A DNA stretch of 64,000 nucleotides from UBA5189 sp040389445. Its GTDB lineage: Bacteria > Chloroflexota > Limnocylindria > Limnocylindrales > CSP1-4. Shown here in pieces: positions 33,390 through 42,171 of this stretch. The stretch lies in the NCBI GenBank assembly GCA_040389445.1, contig JAZJZX010000014.1, positions 1-64,000 on the forward strand, read 5' to 3'. How positions within the stretch are numbered: position 1 is the first letter of the stretch; each line of letters opens with the position of its first letter. Below the pieces are notes generated by a model. That model was not told the DNA's origin. It ran no database searches and worked only from the letters and a program-made list of their open reading frames with translations. The position numbers and the translations under genes are program-made.

Positions 33390-34481
33390 TCACAGCCGCC
33401 GCGCTGCCGCCTCGACGGCCGCTGCGCACCACCAGGCGAGATCGTCGGCCGCGGTCGCGCCCGTCGGGAGCGTCACGCCCGCCTCGGCATCGAGGCCCTT
33501 GCGCCAGCCCCGCAGGAGCAGCCCGATGATCATCGCCAGGTCGCGCTGGGCGTCCCAATCGCCCGCGACGGCGTCGCCACCCCCCGCCGTGAGGGCATCG
33601 CGATAGCGCTCCAGGGTGCGGTCGGGCGGATCTGGAAGCTGGGCGACGTTGGCGACGAGGAACCAGCCGAGTTCGAGCGCGATCGGGGCCATGGCCGCCA
33701 TCTGCCAGTCGATGATCGCCGCGGTTCCGGTCGGCAGCAGGGCGACGTTCGCCAGCTTCAGGTCGCCGTGAAGCCCGGTGGCGGGAAGGCGGGCGAGCGC
33801 GTCGAGCAGTGGCTGCGGATCGACGGCCAGGCTTGCGACGAGGTCGGCCGCGCCGGCGGGCGCCGACCGGTCGAAGGCGGCCCAGCCGTTCAGGAACCGC
33901 TCCCCGACCCAGAGCCCGCCGGCCCGATACCGCTCTGCCGACCGTCGAGTGAGGAGCTGGACCCGCTCCCGGATGGGGCACCACGGCCAGTCGAGTCCGA
34001 CGGTCGAGGTCAACTGGTCCCACGGGAGCAGGTGGACGGCCGCCATCGCACGGAGCACCCGGTCCAGCGCCTCCTCGTCGATCGCCCTCGAGGAGCCGTC
34101 ACCCTGGTCCCAGTGGAGCAGCCACGCAGACAGGTCGGGCATGAGGATCGCCGCCGCGGTTCCGTCGGCGGCCGCTCCAAGGTGGGCGGACGCCAGCGGC
34201 GGATCGTAGGGGACCGGGGCGGCCGCGAGGACCGCCTCGCGGAGCGCATGGTCACGCGTCGATCGGGCGATCCAGTCCATCGACCACGAGGTCCTCTTCA
34301 GGATGAACCGCCGCCCATCCCGCTCGAGTGCCGTCAGCGCCGCCCCGGACCAGCCGTCGTTCGGGAAGGGCGTCTCGGCCGCCCCGGAGAGCCCGTGCTC
34401 CGATAGGAGGTCCGCCAGGGAGCGACGCGTCCAGGGCGATTCGGTCGGCACCTGAGCGGGTTTGGGCACGGGTCCGGTCAC
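33390..34481 (-). CDS. APH-family phosphotransferase
   Basis: A 363-residue protein with an aminoglycoside/choline-kinase fold. The N-lobe lysine is in RRFILKRTS. The catalytic loop TGLHGDLKLANVAL has the Asp, and the metal-binding Asp lies in AAIIDWQMA. Substrates in this family range from aminoglycosides to homoserine and unknown metabolites, so resistance should not be assumed. GTG start; the cupin gene upstream on the same strand ends 6 nt before it, so the pair is co-transcribed. Confidence 0.88.
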   Translation of the reverse strand: MTGPVPKPAQVPTESPWTRRSLADLLSEHGLSGAAETPFPNDGWSGAALTALERDGRRFILKRTSWSMDWIARSTRDHALREAVLAAAPVPYDPPLASAHLGAAADGTAAAILMPDLSAWLLHWDQGDGSSRAIDEEALDRVLRAMAAVHLLPWDQLTSTVGLDWPWCPIRERVQLLTRRSAERYRAGGLWVGERFLNGWAAFDRSAPAGAADLVASLAVDPQPLLDALARLPATGLHGDLKLANVALLPTGTAAIIDWQMAAMAPIALELGWFLVANVAQLPDPPDRTLERYRDALTAGGGDAVAGDWDAQRDLAMIIGLLLRGWRKGLDAEAGVTLPTGATAADDLAWWCAAAVEAAARRL

Positions 34482-34487
34482 CGCGGT

Positions 34488-34901
34488 TCAGCGGGGCGGT
34501 GGGGGCGTCCCGCCGTCCTCGCCGCCATCCAGGTACACGACATGGGAATCGGGGCAGTTCCGGGTCAGGACCACCACCAGCCGCTCGACCGCCGAAGCGT
34601 TCTCCTCGACGTGGATCTCACCCGCCGGGATATAGACGAAGTCACCTGCGTCGGCATCGAACGTCTCCTCGAGGCCCGTGGGGCCGAAGGTGAACCGCGC
34701 CGTCCCCGAGACGATGAAGATGGAGGTCTCGCACGGGCCGTGGTGGTGAACCCTGGTTCGCGCCCCCGGTTCCGTGGTGACCATGGATGCGTAGAGGCCC
34801 ACCGATCCGGCGAGGGCGGCCGAGATCGCGATCGATCGTTCCATGTCGGCGTGCTGCCCGACCGAGGTGAGCCGCTGATCGGGAGTGATCCGGACTGCCA
34901 T
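34488..34901 (-). CDS. Single-domain cupin protein
   Basis: A 137-residue cupin. Motif 1 is TRVHHHGPCETSIFIVSG and motif 2 is GDFVYIPAGEIHVEEN, giving a full set of His/Glu metal ligands. TATCAT lies 6 nt before the ATG; the phosphotransferase gene follows directly. It could be a small-molecule isomerase or oxygenase, or a sensor for the kinase substrate. No more can be said. Confidence 0.85.
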   Translation of the reverse strand: MAVRITPDQRLTSVGQHADMERSIAISAALAGSVGLYASMVTTEPGARTRVHHHGPCETSIFIVSGTARFTFGPTGLEETFDADAGDFVYIPAGEIHVEENASAVERLVVVLTRNCPDSHVVYLDGGEDGGTPPPPR

Positions 34902-34907
34902 CGACGG

Positions 34908-34913
34908 ATGATA
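34908..34913 (-). promoter_or_regulatory. -10-like hexamer of the cupin gene
   Basis: TATCAT on the minus strand, 6 nt before the ATG at 34901. Confidence 0.45.
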
Positions 34914-34955
34914 CCGGCGGTCGGCCTGCCCGGGCGGGCCCACCGGAAGCGGGGA

Positions 34956-34961
34956 TACCAT
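34956..34961 (+). promoter_or_regulatory. -10-like hexamer of the D-cysteine desulfhydrase-like gene
   Basis: TACCAT lies 6 nt before the GTG at 34968. Confidence 0.45.
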
Positions 34962-34967
34962 CGCCTC

Positions 34968-36005
34968 GTGCATCCAGCCATCGCCGCGCTGCCTCGCCAC
35001 CGGCTGTTCGAGGCTCCGAGCCCGTATCACCGTCTCGAACGGCTGGAACGGGCCCTCGGCGGCCGGGTCGAACTGTGGATCAAGCGCGAGGACCTGCTGC
35101 CGCTGGCATTCGGTGGAAACAAGCTGCGCAATCTGGAATTCCTGCTCGGTGCCGCGATCGCCGAAGGTGCGGATTCGATCATCACCTCGGGCCGCCGGTG
35201 GTCCAACCACTGCCGCTTGACGGCGGCCGCCGGAGCGCACGCCGGGCTGGCCGTCCACCTCGTCCTGTCCGGGCCACCGGCCGAAGCCGCCGATCCGGCG
35301 CGGCGCAGTCCGGCTCGCTCCCTCGACGAGTTGCTCGGCGCGAGCGTCATCCAGCTGCCCACGGCCGGGCGCGACGCCCGGGACGCGGCGGTCGCCGAGA
35401 TCGCGGGCGAGATCCGTCGAGCCGGTGGCCGACCCTATGTCATTCCGGTCGGCGGAACCGGCCTGCCGGGGGCTTTCGGCCAGGTCCTCGCGGCCGGCGA
35501 GCTGCTCGACCAGGCTTCAGGTCGCGGGGGCCTGCCGGACGTGGTGGTGCTGCCGTCGGCGACCGGCGGGACCCACGCCGGTCTGCTGGCCGGGCTGCGG
35601 GCAGGAGGAAGCCACGCGGTCGTCCACGGGGTGCTCGTCGCGCGACCGGATGCCGAACTGCGTCCGTCGATCGCGGCGACGCTCGCCGATCTGGGGCGCT
35701 CGCTCGAGCAGTCGGTCCCCGAGCACGAGGTGGTGCTCGATCCGGAGCAGCTCGGACCAGGCTACGGGGTGCCGACGCCGGCCGGCGATGCTGCCACCGC
35801 GCTCCTGGCCCGGGCGGAGGGCATCTTCGTGGACCCGATCTACACGGCGAAGGCGCTCGCCGGCCTGATCGACGGCGTGGAGTCGTGTCGCTGGGACGGG
35901 CGGCGGGTCGTGTTCTGGCACGCCGGCGGCACGCCCGGACTCTTCGAGCCGCTCGACGGCCCGCCCGCGCCGGTGGATCCGCTCGACGGCACGCCCGCTC
36001 ACTAG
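34968..36005 (+). CDS. PLP-dependent D-cysteine desulfhydrase / ACC deaminase-like enzyme
   Basis: A 345-residue fold-type II PLP enzyme. The Schiff-base lysine is in LAFGGNKLRNLEF; GRRWSNHCRLTAAAG is the cofactor-phosphate helix start, where relatives usually have QSNH. The TGGTHAGLLAGL loop binds the phosphate. The family degrades D-cysteine or 1-aminocyclopropane-1-carboxylate to ammonia and an oxoacid. Key residues separating the two were not resolved by eye. Leaderless-type GTG start, divergent from the cupin/phosphotransferase pair. Confidence 0.88.
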   Translation: MHPAIAALPRHRLFEAPSPYHRLERLERALGGRVELWIKREDLLPLAFGGNKLRNLEFLLGAAIAEGADSIITSGRRWSNHCRLTAAAGAHAGLAVHLVLSGPPAEAADPARRSPARSLDELLGASVIQLPTAGRDARDAAVAEIAGEIRRAGGRPYVIPVGGTGLPGAFGQVLAAGELLDQASGRGGLPDVVVLPSATGGTHAGLLAGLRAGGSHAVVHGVLVARPDAELRPSIAATLADLGRSLEQSVPEHEVVLDPEQLGPGYGVPTPAGDAATALLARAEGIFVDPIYTAKALAGLIDGVESCRWDGRRVVFWHAGGTPGLFEPLDGPPAPVDPLDGTPAH

Positions 36006-36096
36006 ACGACGACGGCCCCGCATCGCGGCATCGACTTCGCACAGCAGGAAGCAGCTGCCCCTGGGCAGGGGGCCACCGGCGCGCGGGGCTACGAGG

Positions 36097-37395
36097 TCAT
36101 CGGACCTCGAGGATCCGGTAGCGCGTCGAACCACGAGGGGTCCGGACGTCCACCTCGGAGCCCGCGACGGCGCCGATCAGGGCGGCACCCACCGGTGAGG
36201 ACGAGCTGATCCGCCCCGCTGCCGGATCGGCGTCGGTCGTCCCGACGATCGAATAGGTGACCGTATCCCCATCCGCCTCGACGACGACGACGGACCCGAG
36301 CGCGACCTTCCCCGTCACGACTTCCTCGATGATGACGGCGTGCCGCTTGCGCTCCTCGAGCAGGCGGACCCGACCCTCGAGGAACGACTGCTCCTCGCGG
36401 GCGGCCTGGTACTCCGCGTTCTCCTTGAGGTCGCCGTGTTCCCGCGCTGCCTTGATCCGCGCCACGACGCCGGGGCGTCGAACCTGGGTCAGCTCATGCA
36501 GTTCGGCTTCGAGGCGAACGTAGGCGTCCTGGGTCATGGGCACGGCCTCGATCCGGGCCGCCCGGGCGGCCGCGTCGCGTCGGGCCGGGGTCGATGGCGT
36601 CGACGGCGTTGCCCGCTTCGCCGCCGATGGTCGGGCACGGACCGGCTTCCCGGCCCCGCCGTCCGGCATTGCGTGTGCTCGCGGTCCACGCCTGGTGAGG
36701 CCAGTGCCCCGATCGTCGGCGCGAGCGCCGTCCGCATCACCGTCCGCAACGTTGACGACGCGCGTCGGCGGGGGAATCACGCTGTCGTCCGGCGCCACGG
36801 CGCCGGTGATCCCGTGGGCCTGTCGCTCGCCGGTCGGGCGCCGCGTGTTCGCCCAGGGCAGGAAGATCGCGCCGGGCGGCCGACCTTCCACGGTGCCGCC
36901 GGGCGCCGCAGCCGCGGCAGCGGCGCCTTCCGAGAACGCCTCGAAGATCGCATCCAGGTATTCCTCGGTGGCGTCCGTCTCGGCCCACCAGATGCGCGCC
37001 CGCTCGATGCCGACGAGGGAGTGGAGCCATTGGCCGTCGGCGTGCGGTCGCCGATCGCCGAGCACGTGATGGGCCAGGGCGAGCGCGCGACCGCCCACGC
37101 TGCCGATGGTGGCGCCGGCATAGAGCACGGTTTCCGCCGGCAGCCACAGCGATCCGAGGCGGGCGACGAGCGCCCGCGACGTCGGATGTGCCCCGTCCAA
37201 CCTGAGGTCCGGCAATCGCTCGATCCACTTGCCGATCCGGTTGAGTTCGATCGGTGCATGCGGCTTCGGCTCGGCGAGCTCGACGAGGTAAACGCCGGGG
37301 GCCCGGCTGGTCAGGGGCCGTCCCCAGAGGACCGGTCCGTCCGGCAGCAATCCCACCGCGCGCAGGAGCGAAGCCGCCCCGCGTTCCGTTGCCAT
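36097..37395 (-). CDS. greA: GIY-YIG-like domain fused to transcription elongation factor GreA
   Basis: A 432-residue protein in one uninterrupted frame. Residues 30-185 look like a GIY-YIG-type domain (PGVYLVEL ... VLYAGATIGSVGGRALALAHH ... ETDATEEYLDAIFEAF). Then a Pro/Ala/Thr-rich linker of about 100 residues. Residues 287-432 are a complete GreA: the N-terminal coiled coil with tip acids in HGDLKENAEYQAAREEQSF, then the FKBP-like C-domain. GreA binds in the RNA polymerase secondary channel and stimulates cleavage of backtracked RNA. The ATG follows GGAGG. A second ATG at 36537, preceded by GAGG, could also give free GreA of 146 residues. Confidence 0.85.
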   Translation of the reverse strand: MATERGAASLLRAVGLLPDGPVLWGRPLTSRAPGVYLVELAEPKPHAPIELNRIGKWIERLPDLRLDGAHPTSRALVARLGSLWLPAETVLYAGATIGSVGGRALALAHHVLGDRRPHADGQWLHSLVGIERARIWWAETDATEEYLDAIFEAFSEGAAAAAAAPGGTVEGRPPGAIFLPWANTRRPTGERQAHGITGAVAPDDSVIPPPTRVVNVADGDADGARADDRGTGLTRRGPRAHAMPDGGAGKPVRARPSAAKRATPSTPSTPARRDAAARAARIEAVPMTQDAYVRLEAELHELTQVRRPGVVARIKAAREHGDLKENAEYQAAREEQSFLEGRVRLLEERKRHAVIIEEVVTGKVALGSVVVVEADGDTVTYSIVGTTDADPAAGRISSSSPVGAALIGAVAGSEVDVRTPRGSTRYRILEVR

Positions 37396-37505
37396 CCGGC
37401 CTCCGTCCAAACTCGATTCCGGGCATCCGCCGGGCCGGGGTATCGTCGCACCGTTATCACTCACCCGCCGGGGAGGTCCGGGAGATCGGCATCCGTCGCC
37501 ATTTC

Positions 37506-38813
37506 GTGCTCGCGATCGTGTTCGTGACCGTGTCGGCCGCCGGCGCGGCGATGGCCGGGATCCCGGAGATTCGCGCGTTGGTCGGCCTCGTTCCGGCCGC
37601 GACGACCGGCGCGCCGACGCCCAGTGCCGACGCACCGAGCGCTCCCGCGTCCTCGGCGACCCCCGTGCCGAGCGCAACACTCCGGCCCGCGAGCCCCTAC
37701 GTGCCGGCCCTCATCGATCGGCCGGGCGTCCGGGACCGCCTCCAGGCGGCGCTCGACGCGGGCCGCCTGACCCTCGCCGCGCCGGGCGTGGTCGCCAGCG
37801 TCCTCTTTGCGGACGGACGTCAGTGGACGGGCGTATCCGGCGTCGCCGACATCGCCACCGGGCGCCCCCTGACGGCCCGGACGCCGTTCGCCCTCGCATC
37901 CGTCAGCAAGACGTTCCTGGCGGCCGAATGCCTCGCCCTCGTGGATGAAGGCCTGCTGCGACTGGATCAGGCGGTGGCCCCGCTGCTTCCCGGCGTGCTG
38001 GTGGGGGGATACGCCATCGATCCGCAGATCACCATCCGTCAGCTCCTCGACCACACGAGCGGGCTGGCCGACTACCTGGTCGATCGAAAGCTGGAGCTCG
38101 CCGTGCTGGCCGAACCGACCGCCGTCTGGACGCCCACGATGGCGCTCGCCTACGCGCGTCGGCCCGTGGCGGCCCCGGGCGCTGGGTATCACTACGCGAA
38201 CACGAACTACGTCCTCCTCGGCCTCGTCGCGGAGCGCTTGACCGGCCGAACCCTGGCCGAGGAATATCGGGCGCGATTCTTCGAGCCGCTCGGTTTGACC
38301 ACCGCGACGTATCAGGGACTGGAGCCGCCGGTGGGAGACCTGCCGACGGCCTACCGCTACGGCTCCTCGGCCCTGAACGCGAAGCCCGTCGACGTCACCG
38401 ACGGCACGGACATTCGTCCGTTCACTGCCATCACGACCGCGGCAGGGGCCGCGGGCTCCGTGGCTGCGAGCGCCGCCGACGCTGCCCGGTGGGCGCGTGC
38501 CCTGTACGGCGGGTACGTCCTCCCGGCCGCCGACGTCGCGGCGATGATCGCGGATGCAACCGCAACCGCCCGGCTTCGCCCGGGCTTTCCATACGGGCTG
38601 GGTGTCCAGGTCCTGCGCATCGACGGGCGCATCTCGTACGGCCATTCGGGTCGCCTGGTGGGCGCCCGCAGCGTGGTGCGCTGGTTCCCCGGGGAGGGCA
38701 TCGCCATCGCGGTCGTCACCAACGAGAGTCGGTTCGATCCGACGACGATCCTCCGCGACCTCCTCGCGATCGTCGCACCGGAGTCGGGCCGCGAGGGCCC
38801 GCGCCCGGATTGA
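37506..38813 (+). CDS. Exported serine hydrolase (beta-lactamase / class C PBP family)
   Basis: About 435 residues. A hydrophobic signal/anchor (VLAIVFVTVSAAGAAMAG) and an Ala/Pro/Ser-rich spacer precede the hydrolase domain. The triad motifs are SxxK (LASVSKTF), YxN (HYANTNY) and HxG (YGHSGRLVG). Relatives are D-aminopeptidases, esterases and carboxypeptidases; antibiotic resistance is not implied. The start is uncertain: the annotated GTG lacks an RBS, whereas GGGAG is placed 6 nt before an ATC codon at 37491. That ATC would add IRRHF, the positive n-region the signal peptide otherwise lacks. Confidence 0.88.
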   Translation: MLAIVFVTVSAAGAAMAGIPEIRALVGLVPAATTGAPTPSADAPSAPASSATPVPSATLRPASPYVPALIDRPGVRDRLQAALDAGRLTLAAPGVVASVLFADGRQWTGVSGVADIATGRPLTARTPFALASVSKTFLAAECLALVDEGLLRLDQAVAPLLPGVLVGGYAIDPQITIRQLLDHTSGLADYLVDRKLELAVLAEPTAVWTPTMALAYARRPVAAPGAGYHYANTNYVLLGLVAERLTGRTLAEEYRARFFEPLGLTTATYQGLEPPVGDLPTAYRYGSSALNAKPVDVTDGTDIRPFTAITTAAGAAGSVAASAADAARWARALYGGYVLPAADVAAMIADATATARLRPGFPYGLGVQVLRIDGRISYGHSGRLVGARSVVRWFPGEGIAIAVVTNESRFDPTTILRDLLAIVAPESGREGPRPD

Positions 38814-38821
38814 CCGCGCCC

Positions 38822-38899
38822 GCGGCCGGACCCGCGATCGGCGGCCGGACCCGCGCCCGCGGCCGGACCCGCGATCGGCGGCCGGACCCGCGATGGGCG
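38822..38899. repeat. GCGGCCGGACCCGCG tandem repeat
   Basis: Four copies of an 18-19 bp unit start at 38822, 38841, 38859 and 38878, in an alternating ...GATCG/...CCC pattern (37-bp double period). They lie between two rightward genes. Confidence 0.8.
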
Positions 38900-38950
38900 G
38901 CTGGGCGGTGCACACAGGCGACAACTTCGGCAGCGGCCGGTACGACCGCC

Positions 38951-39547
38951 GTGCGCGATCGGTACTCCTGGGTCTTCCGCGCGATGGATCGGAGCCGCAT
39001 CCTCGATGCCGCAGCGTCGCATCGGGGAGCGTCCATGCACCAGGTCGAGGCCTTTACTGCCGAGGGCATAACGCGGGGGGTCGTGACCGGGCTGCCCGAA
39101 TTCAGGGCGGACTCCGAGGCGACGCTGTCGATCAGCATCGATCGCGCAACGTGGCATCCACTGATCGGCGGCCCCGCCGAGCGTCGCGGGCCGGTGCTCC
39201 TGGAGGCGGAGGACATCCTCGTGCTCTGGTCCGAGGGTCAGGACCTTCCGATCCATGCCGCATGGCACGACGTCGAGCTGGAGATGGGCCCGTATTCCAT
39301 CACGGGTGCCCTGCCGACCATGCCGGGCTTCGATCCCGGGCGTGCACTGGCCCGGCCCGGCGGTCCATTCGTCCTGATCCGGGATGCCTGCGTGACGCTG
39401 GTCGACAATCCCGACGGCGGCCGCGTGGAGCGCTCGCACGCCCTGGTCAATCGATACGGGGTGGAGCGGGTGGTTGCCGCGATCGACCTCGGGTACTACT
39501 TTCCCGGGGCGACGTTCGCGGTCCCGGTCGGATCCGGCCGGGGCTGA
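38951..39547 (+). CDS. Protein of unknown function
   Basis: A 198-residue soluble protein (187 if the ATG at 38984 is the start). The first 70 residues include AFTAEGITRGVVTGLPEF. The rest has beta-rich features such as LEAEDILVLWSEG and LEMGPYSITGALPTMPGFD. There is no signal peptide, membrane helix or known catalytic motif. Codon use is typical. It ends 1 nt before the end of the convergent helicase gene. Two beta-rich halves suggest two small domains, but I do not recognise either. Confidence 0.7.
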   Translation: MRDRYSWVFRAMDRSRILDAAASHRGASMHQVEAFTAEGITRGVVTGLPEFRADSEATLSISIDRATWHPLIGGPAERRGPVLLEAEDILVLWSEGQDLPIHAAWHDVELEMGPYSITGALPTMPGFDPGRALARPGGPFVLIRDACVTLVDNPDGGRVERSHALVNRYGVERVVAAIDLGYYFPGATFAVPVGSGRG

Positions 39548-40810
39548 TCAGCCCCGCGAACCACTCCCGGAATGGGGCCGCGCGCCACTGCGGTGCGCGT
39601 AGTGATGCCCGCGTGCGGGCCGGGCCTCGGGGGCGCCGCCGCGCAACGGCTGGGGCTCGGCGTTCCGGTCCGGCACGAACCCTTCCTCGACCGTCCACGG
39701 AATGGCCTTCTTCAGGAGCCGCTGGACCCCGCGAAGCAGGTCCGTTTCGTCGATCGAGACCAGGCTGACGGCATCGCCGGTGGCCCCGGCGCGTCCCGTC
39801 CGTCCGATCCGATGGATGTAGTCCTGGGCCTGCCATGGCAGCTCGAAGTTCACGACATGGGGAAGATCCTCGATGTCGAGGCCCCGTGCGGCGACATCCG
39901 TCGCAACCAGGACGCGGATCGTCCCGGCCTTGAATGATTCGAGGGCCCGGGTACGCTCCGGCTGCGACCGATCCGAATGGATGGCCACGGCTTCGAGCCC
40001 ACGCCGGTCGAGGTAGGTGGCCAGCCGCGTCGCCCCGATCTTCGTTCGGGTGAAGACGAGGACCTGTCGCCAGTCCTCCTTGGCGATCAGGTGCGCGAGG
40101 AGCGCCTCCTTGCGATCGCGATCGACCGGATAGACCAGCTGTCGGACCGTCTCCGCGGCGACGTTCCGTGCAGCGACCTCGACCACCTCGGGGTGGTTGA
40201 GGATCGATCCCGACAGCCGCCGGATGTCGTCGGAGAAGGTGGCCGAGAACATGAGGTTCTGGCGCTGCGCCGGCAGCAGTTCGATGATCCGGCGAATGTC
40301 GGGCAGGAAGCCCATATCCAGCATGCGATCGGCCTCGTCGAGGACGAGGATCTCCACCTGTCCGAGGTTGACCGTCTTCTGTCCGACGTGGTCGAGGAGC
40401 CGTCCCGGGGTGGCGACGAGGATCTCGACCCCTCCGCGCAGGACCTTGGTCTGTGGCTCGATCGGAATGCCGCCGTAGACGACCGCCGGGCGAAGCGGGA
40501 CGCTCCGGCCGTAGGTCCGGACGCTTTCATCGACCTGCATCGCGAGTTCGCGGGTCGGAACCAGGATCAGCACCCGAACCGGATGCCGCGCCGGCGAGAA
40601 GCTGGTGTTGGCGTGCTGGCGGAGGCGATCGAGGATCGGCAGCACGAATGCTGCGGTCTTGCCGGTGCCGGTCTGGGCCGCCGCGAGGACGTCGCGTCCG
40701 GCAAGCACATGGGGGATCGCGGCCGCCTGGACGGGTGTGGGTTCGGTGTAGCCTTCTTCGGCCACGATCCGAATGAGATCGGCCGACAGGCCGAGCGGTC
40801 TAAAGGTCAA
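39548..40810 (-). CDS. DEAD-box RNA helicase (RhlE-like)
   Basis: A 420-residue helicase. Q motif and motif I (TPVQAAAIPHVLAGRD, AQTGTGKT), Ia PTRELAMQ, II LDEADRML, III FSATFSD, V ATDVAARGLD and VI HRIGRTGRAG are all intact. The short C-terminal tail is basic (GGAPEARPARGHHYAHRSG). It unwinds RNA duplexes in ribosome assembly or mRNA turnover, commonly at low temperature. TTG start with GGAG 5 nt upstream. A second, larger paralogue lies at 49222-50964. Confidence 0.93.
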   Translation of the reverse strand: MTFRPLGLSADLIRIVAEEGYTEPTPVQAAAIPHVLAGRDVLAAAQTGTGKTAAFVLPILDRLRQHANTSFSPARHPVRVLILVPTRELAMQVDESVRTYGRSVPLRPAVVYGGIPIEPQTKVLRGGVEILVATPGRLLDHVGQKTVNLGQVEILVLDEADRMLDMGFLPDIRRIIELLPAQRQNLMFSATFSDDIRRLSGSILNHPEVVEVAARNVAAETVRQLVYPVDRDRKEALLAHLIAKEDWRQVLVFTRTKIGATRLATYLDRRGLEAVAIHSDRSQPERTRALESFKAGTIRVLVATDVAARGLDIEDLPHVVNFELPWQAQDYIHRIGRTGRAGATGDAVSLVSIDETDLLRGVQRLLKKAIPWTVEEGFVPDRNAEPQPLRGGAPEARPARGHHYAHRSGARPHSGSGSRG

Positions 40811-40919
40811 AGCGTCTCCAGATCTTCCGCGTCATCCACCGTCGCCCAGGGCGACGGGATATTGGGCGGGCGGCGCGAGGATACCGGATCGAGGCACCAG
40901 CCGTGATGCGAGGCTCCGG

Positions 40920-40925
40920 TACGAT
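40920..40925 (+). promoter_or_regulatory. -10-like hexamer of the ybaK-like gene
   Basis: TACGAT lies 6 nt before the ATG at 40932. Confidence 0.5.
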
Positions 40926-40931
40926 GGGCCG

Positions 40932-41447
40932 ATGAGCGCCACCGGAACCCGTGCGGTCGCCGCCCTTCGCCGGGCCGGCGTCGATCACGGCCTCCATCCG
41001 TACGAGACGGGGCAGCGTCACGGGGCCCGGCGCAACGACCGGCCGGCCTATGGGCTCGATGCGGCCGCGGCCCTGGCCGTCCCGGCGGAAACCGTCTGCA
41101 AGACCCTGGTCGTCGAGGCCGACGGGGCGTTCCTGTTGGCGATCGTGCCGGTCAACCGGACCCTCGACCTCAAACGGTTCGCCGCTGCCGCCGGCGCTCA
41201 TCGGGCAACGATGGCCGAGGCTCGGGACGCCGAGCGCGTCACCGGCTACCTCATCGGGGGCATCAGCCCAATCGGCACCACCCGGCGACTTCGAGCCGTC
41301 CTCGATGCGCCGGCGGCGGCCCTCGACCGGATCTACGTCTCGGCGGGTCGGCGCGGACTCCAGGTGTCGATCCGGCCGGCCGACCTCCTCGCGGTGATCC
41401 AGGCGGAGGTCGCGGCGATCAGCGGCCTGAACCGCACTGATCCGTAG
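40932..41447 (+). CDS. ybaK: YbaK/EbsC-type aminoacyl-tRNA deacylase
   Basis: A 171-residue single-domain editing enzyme that hydrolyses Cys-tRNA(Pro) and similar mischarged tRNAs. Conserved elements are the lysine in VCKTLVVEADG, VPVNRTLDLKRFAAAAG, the GYLIGGISPIGTTRR loop and the closing GRRGLQVSIRPADLL. Length and motif order match YbaK. Leaderless-type ATG start. Confidence 0.93.
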   Translation: MSATGTRAVAALRRAGVDHGLHPYETGQRHGARRNDRPAYGLDAAAALAVPAETVCKTLVVEADGAFLLAIVPVNRTLDLKRFAAAAGAHRATMAEARDAERVTGYLIGGISPIGTTRRLRAVLDAPAAALDRIYVSAGRRGLQVSIRPADLLAVIQAEVAAISGLNRTDP

Positions 41448-41559
41448 GTGGGCCTGCGAAAGGCAAGACGGCGTACTGACGCGAGTCGCGCCACCCACTG
41501 AGGCGCAAGCCTGCGCGCGCGGCTCCACCGACCGGGTCTCCGTCCGTCGCTCCGCGGGG

Positions 41560-41565
41560 TACCAT
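41560..41565 (+). promoter_or_regulatory. -10-like hexamer of the HhH-GPD gene
   Basis: TACCAT lies 7 nt before the ATG at 41573. Confidence 0.5.
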
Positions 41566-41572
41566 CCGGCGC

Positions 41573-42151
41573 ATGACCAGCGCCGATCGCCTCCATCTCA
41601 CCGGCAATGAGGCCGCCGACCGTCTCCTTGCGGTCGATCCGCTCGCCCTCCTGATTGGTTTCGCCCTGGACCAGCAGGTCACCGTCCAGAAGGCGTTCTC
41701 CGGACCGCTGGACCTGCGCGGACGGCTCGGGCACCTGGATGCGGCAAAGATCGCCGAGATGGACCCGGCGGACCTGGATCGAGTGTTTCGCGAGCGCCCT
41801 GCGCTGCACCGATTTCCCGGTTCGATGGCCACCAAGATCGGGCAGCTCTGCCGGGTCATCGCCGACGACTACGGGAACGACGCCGCGCGGATCTGGGCGG
41901 AAGCCCGCGATGGCCGCGATCTCCAGGCCCGGCTCCTGGCGCTGCCAGGGTTCGGCGACATGAAGGTCCGCGGCGTCATCGCCGTGCTCCATCGTCGACT
42001 CGGCGTGACCCTCCCCGACATCGAGGCGGTGCTTCCGGATCACCCGACGCTCGGCGACGTCGACTCGCCCGAAGCCCTCGCGGATTACCAGGCCGGGAAG
42101 CGGGCGCACAAGGCCGCACTTCGGGCAGCCGAGGGGACGTCCAGGGCCTGA
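41573..42151 (+). CDS. HhH-GPD family base-excision repair-like protein
   Basis: A 192-residue protein of the small uncharacterised HhH-GPD family seen in high-GC bacteria. LLIGFALDQQVTVQKAFSGP is the N-terminal helix pair, and LALPGFGDMKVRGVIAVLHRRLG is the helix-hairpin-helix. The Cys cluster of EndoIII is absent, and no catalytic Lys/Asp is obvious after the HhH, so glycosylase activity is unproven. Leaderless-type start; convergent with the amidohydrolase gene. Confidence 0.82.
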   Translation: MTSADRLHLTGNEAADRLLAVDPLALLIGFALDQQVTVQKAFSGPLDLRGRLGHLDAAKIAEMDPADLDRVFRERPALHRFPGSMATKIGQLCRVIADDYGNDAARIWAEARDGRDLQARLLALPGFGDMKVRGVIAVLHRRLGVTLPDIEAVLPDHPTLGDVDSPEALADYQAGKRAHKAALRAAEGTSRA

Positions 42152-42171
42152 TCGCTCGCCGCGCCGCGCGG

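Noticed and set aside
33390..34481. Aminoglycoside-resistance gene
   Set aside because: Only the APH fold is visible. Substrates in this superfamily vary widely and no resistance context exists.
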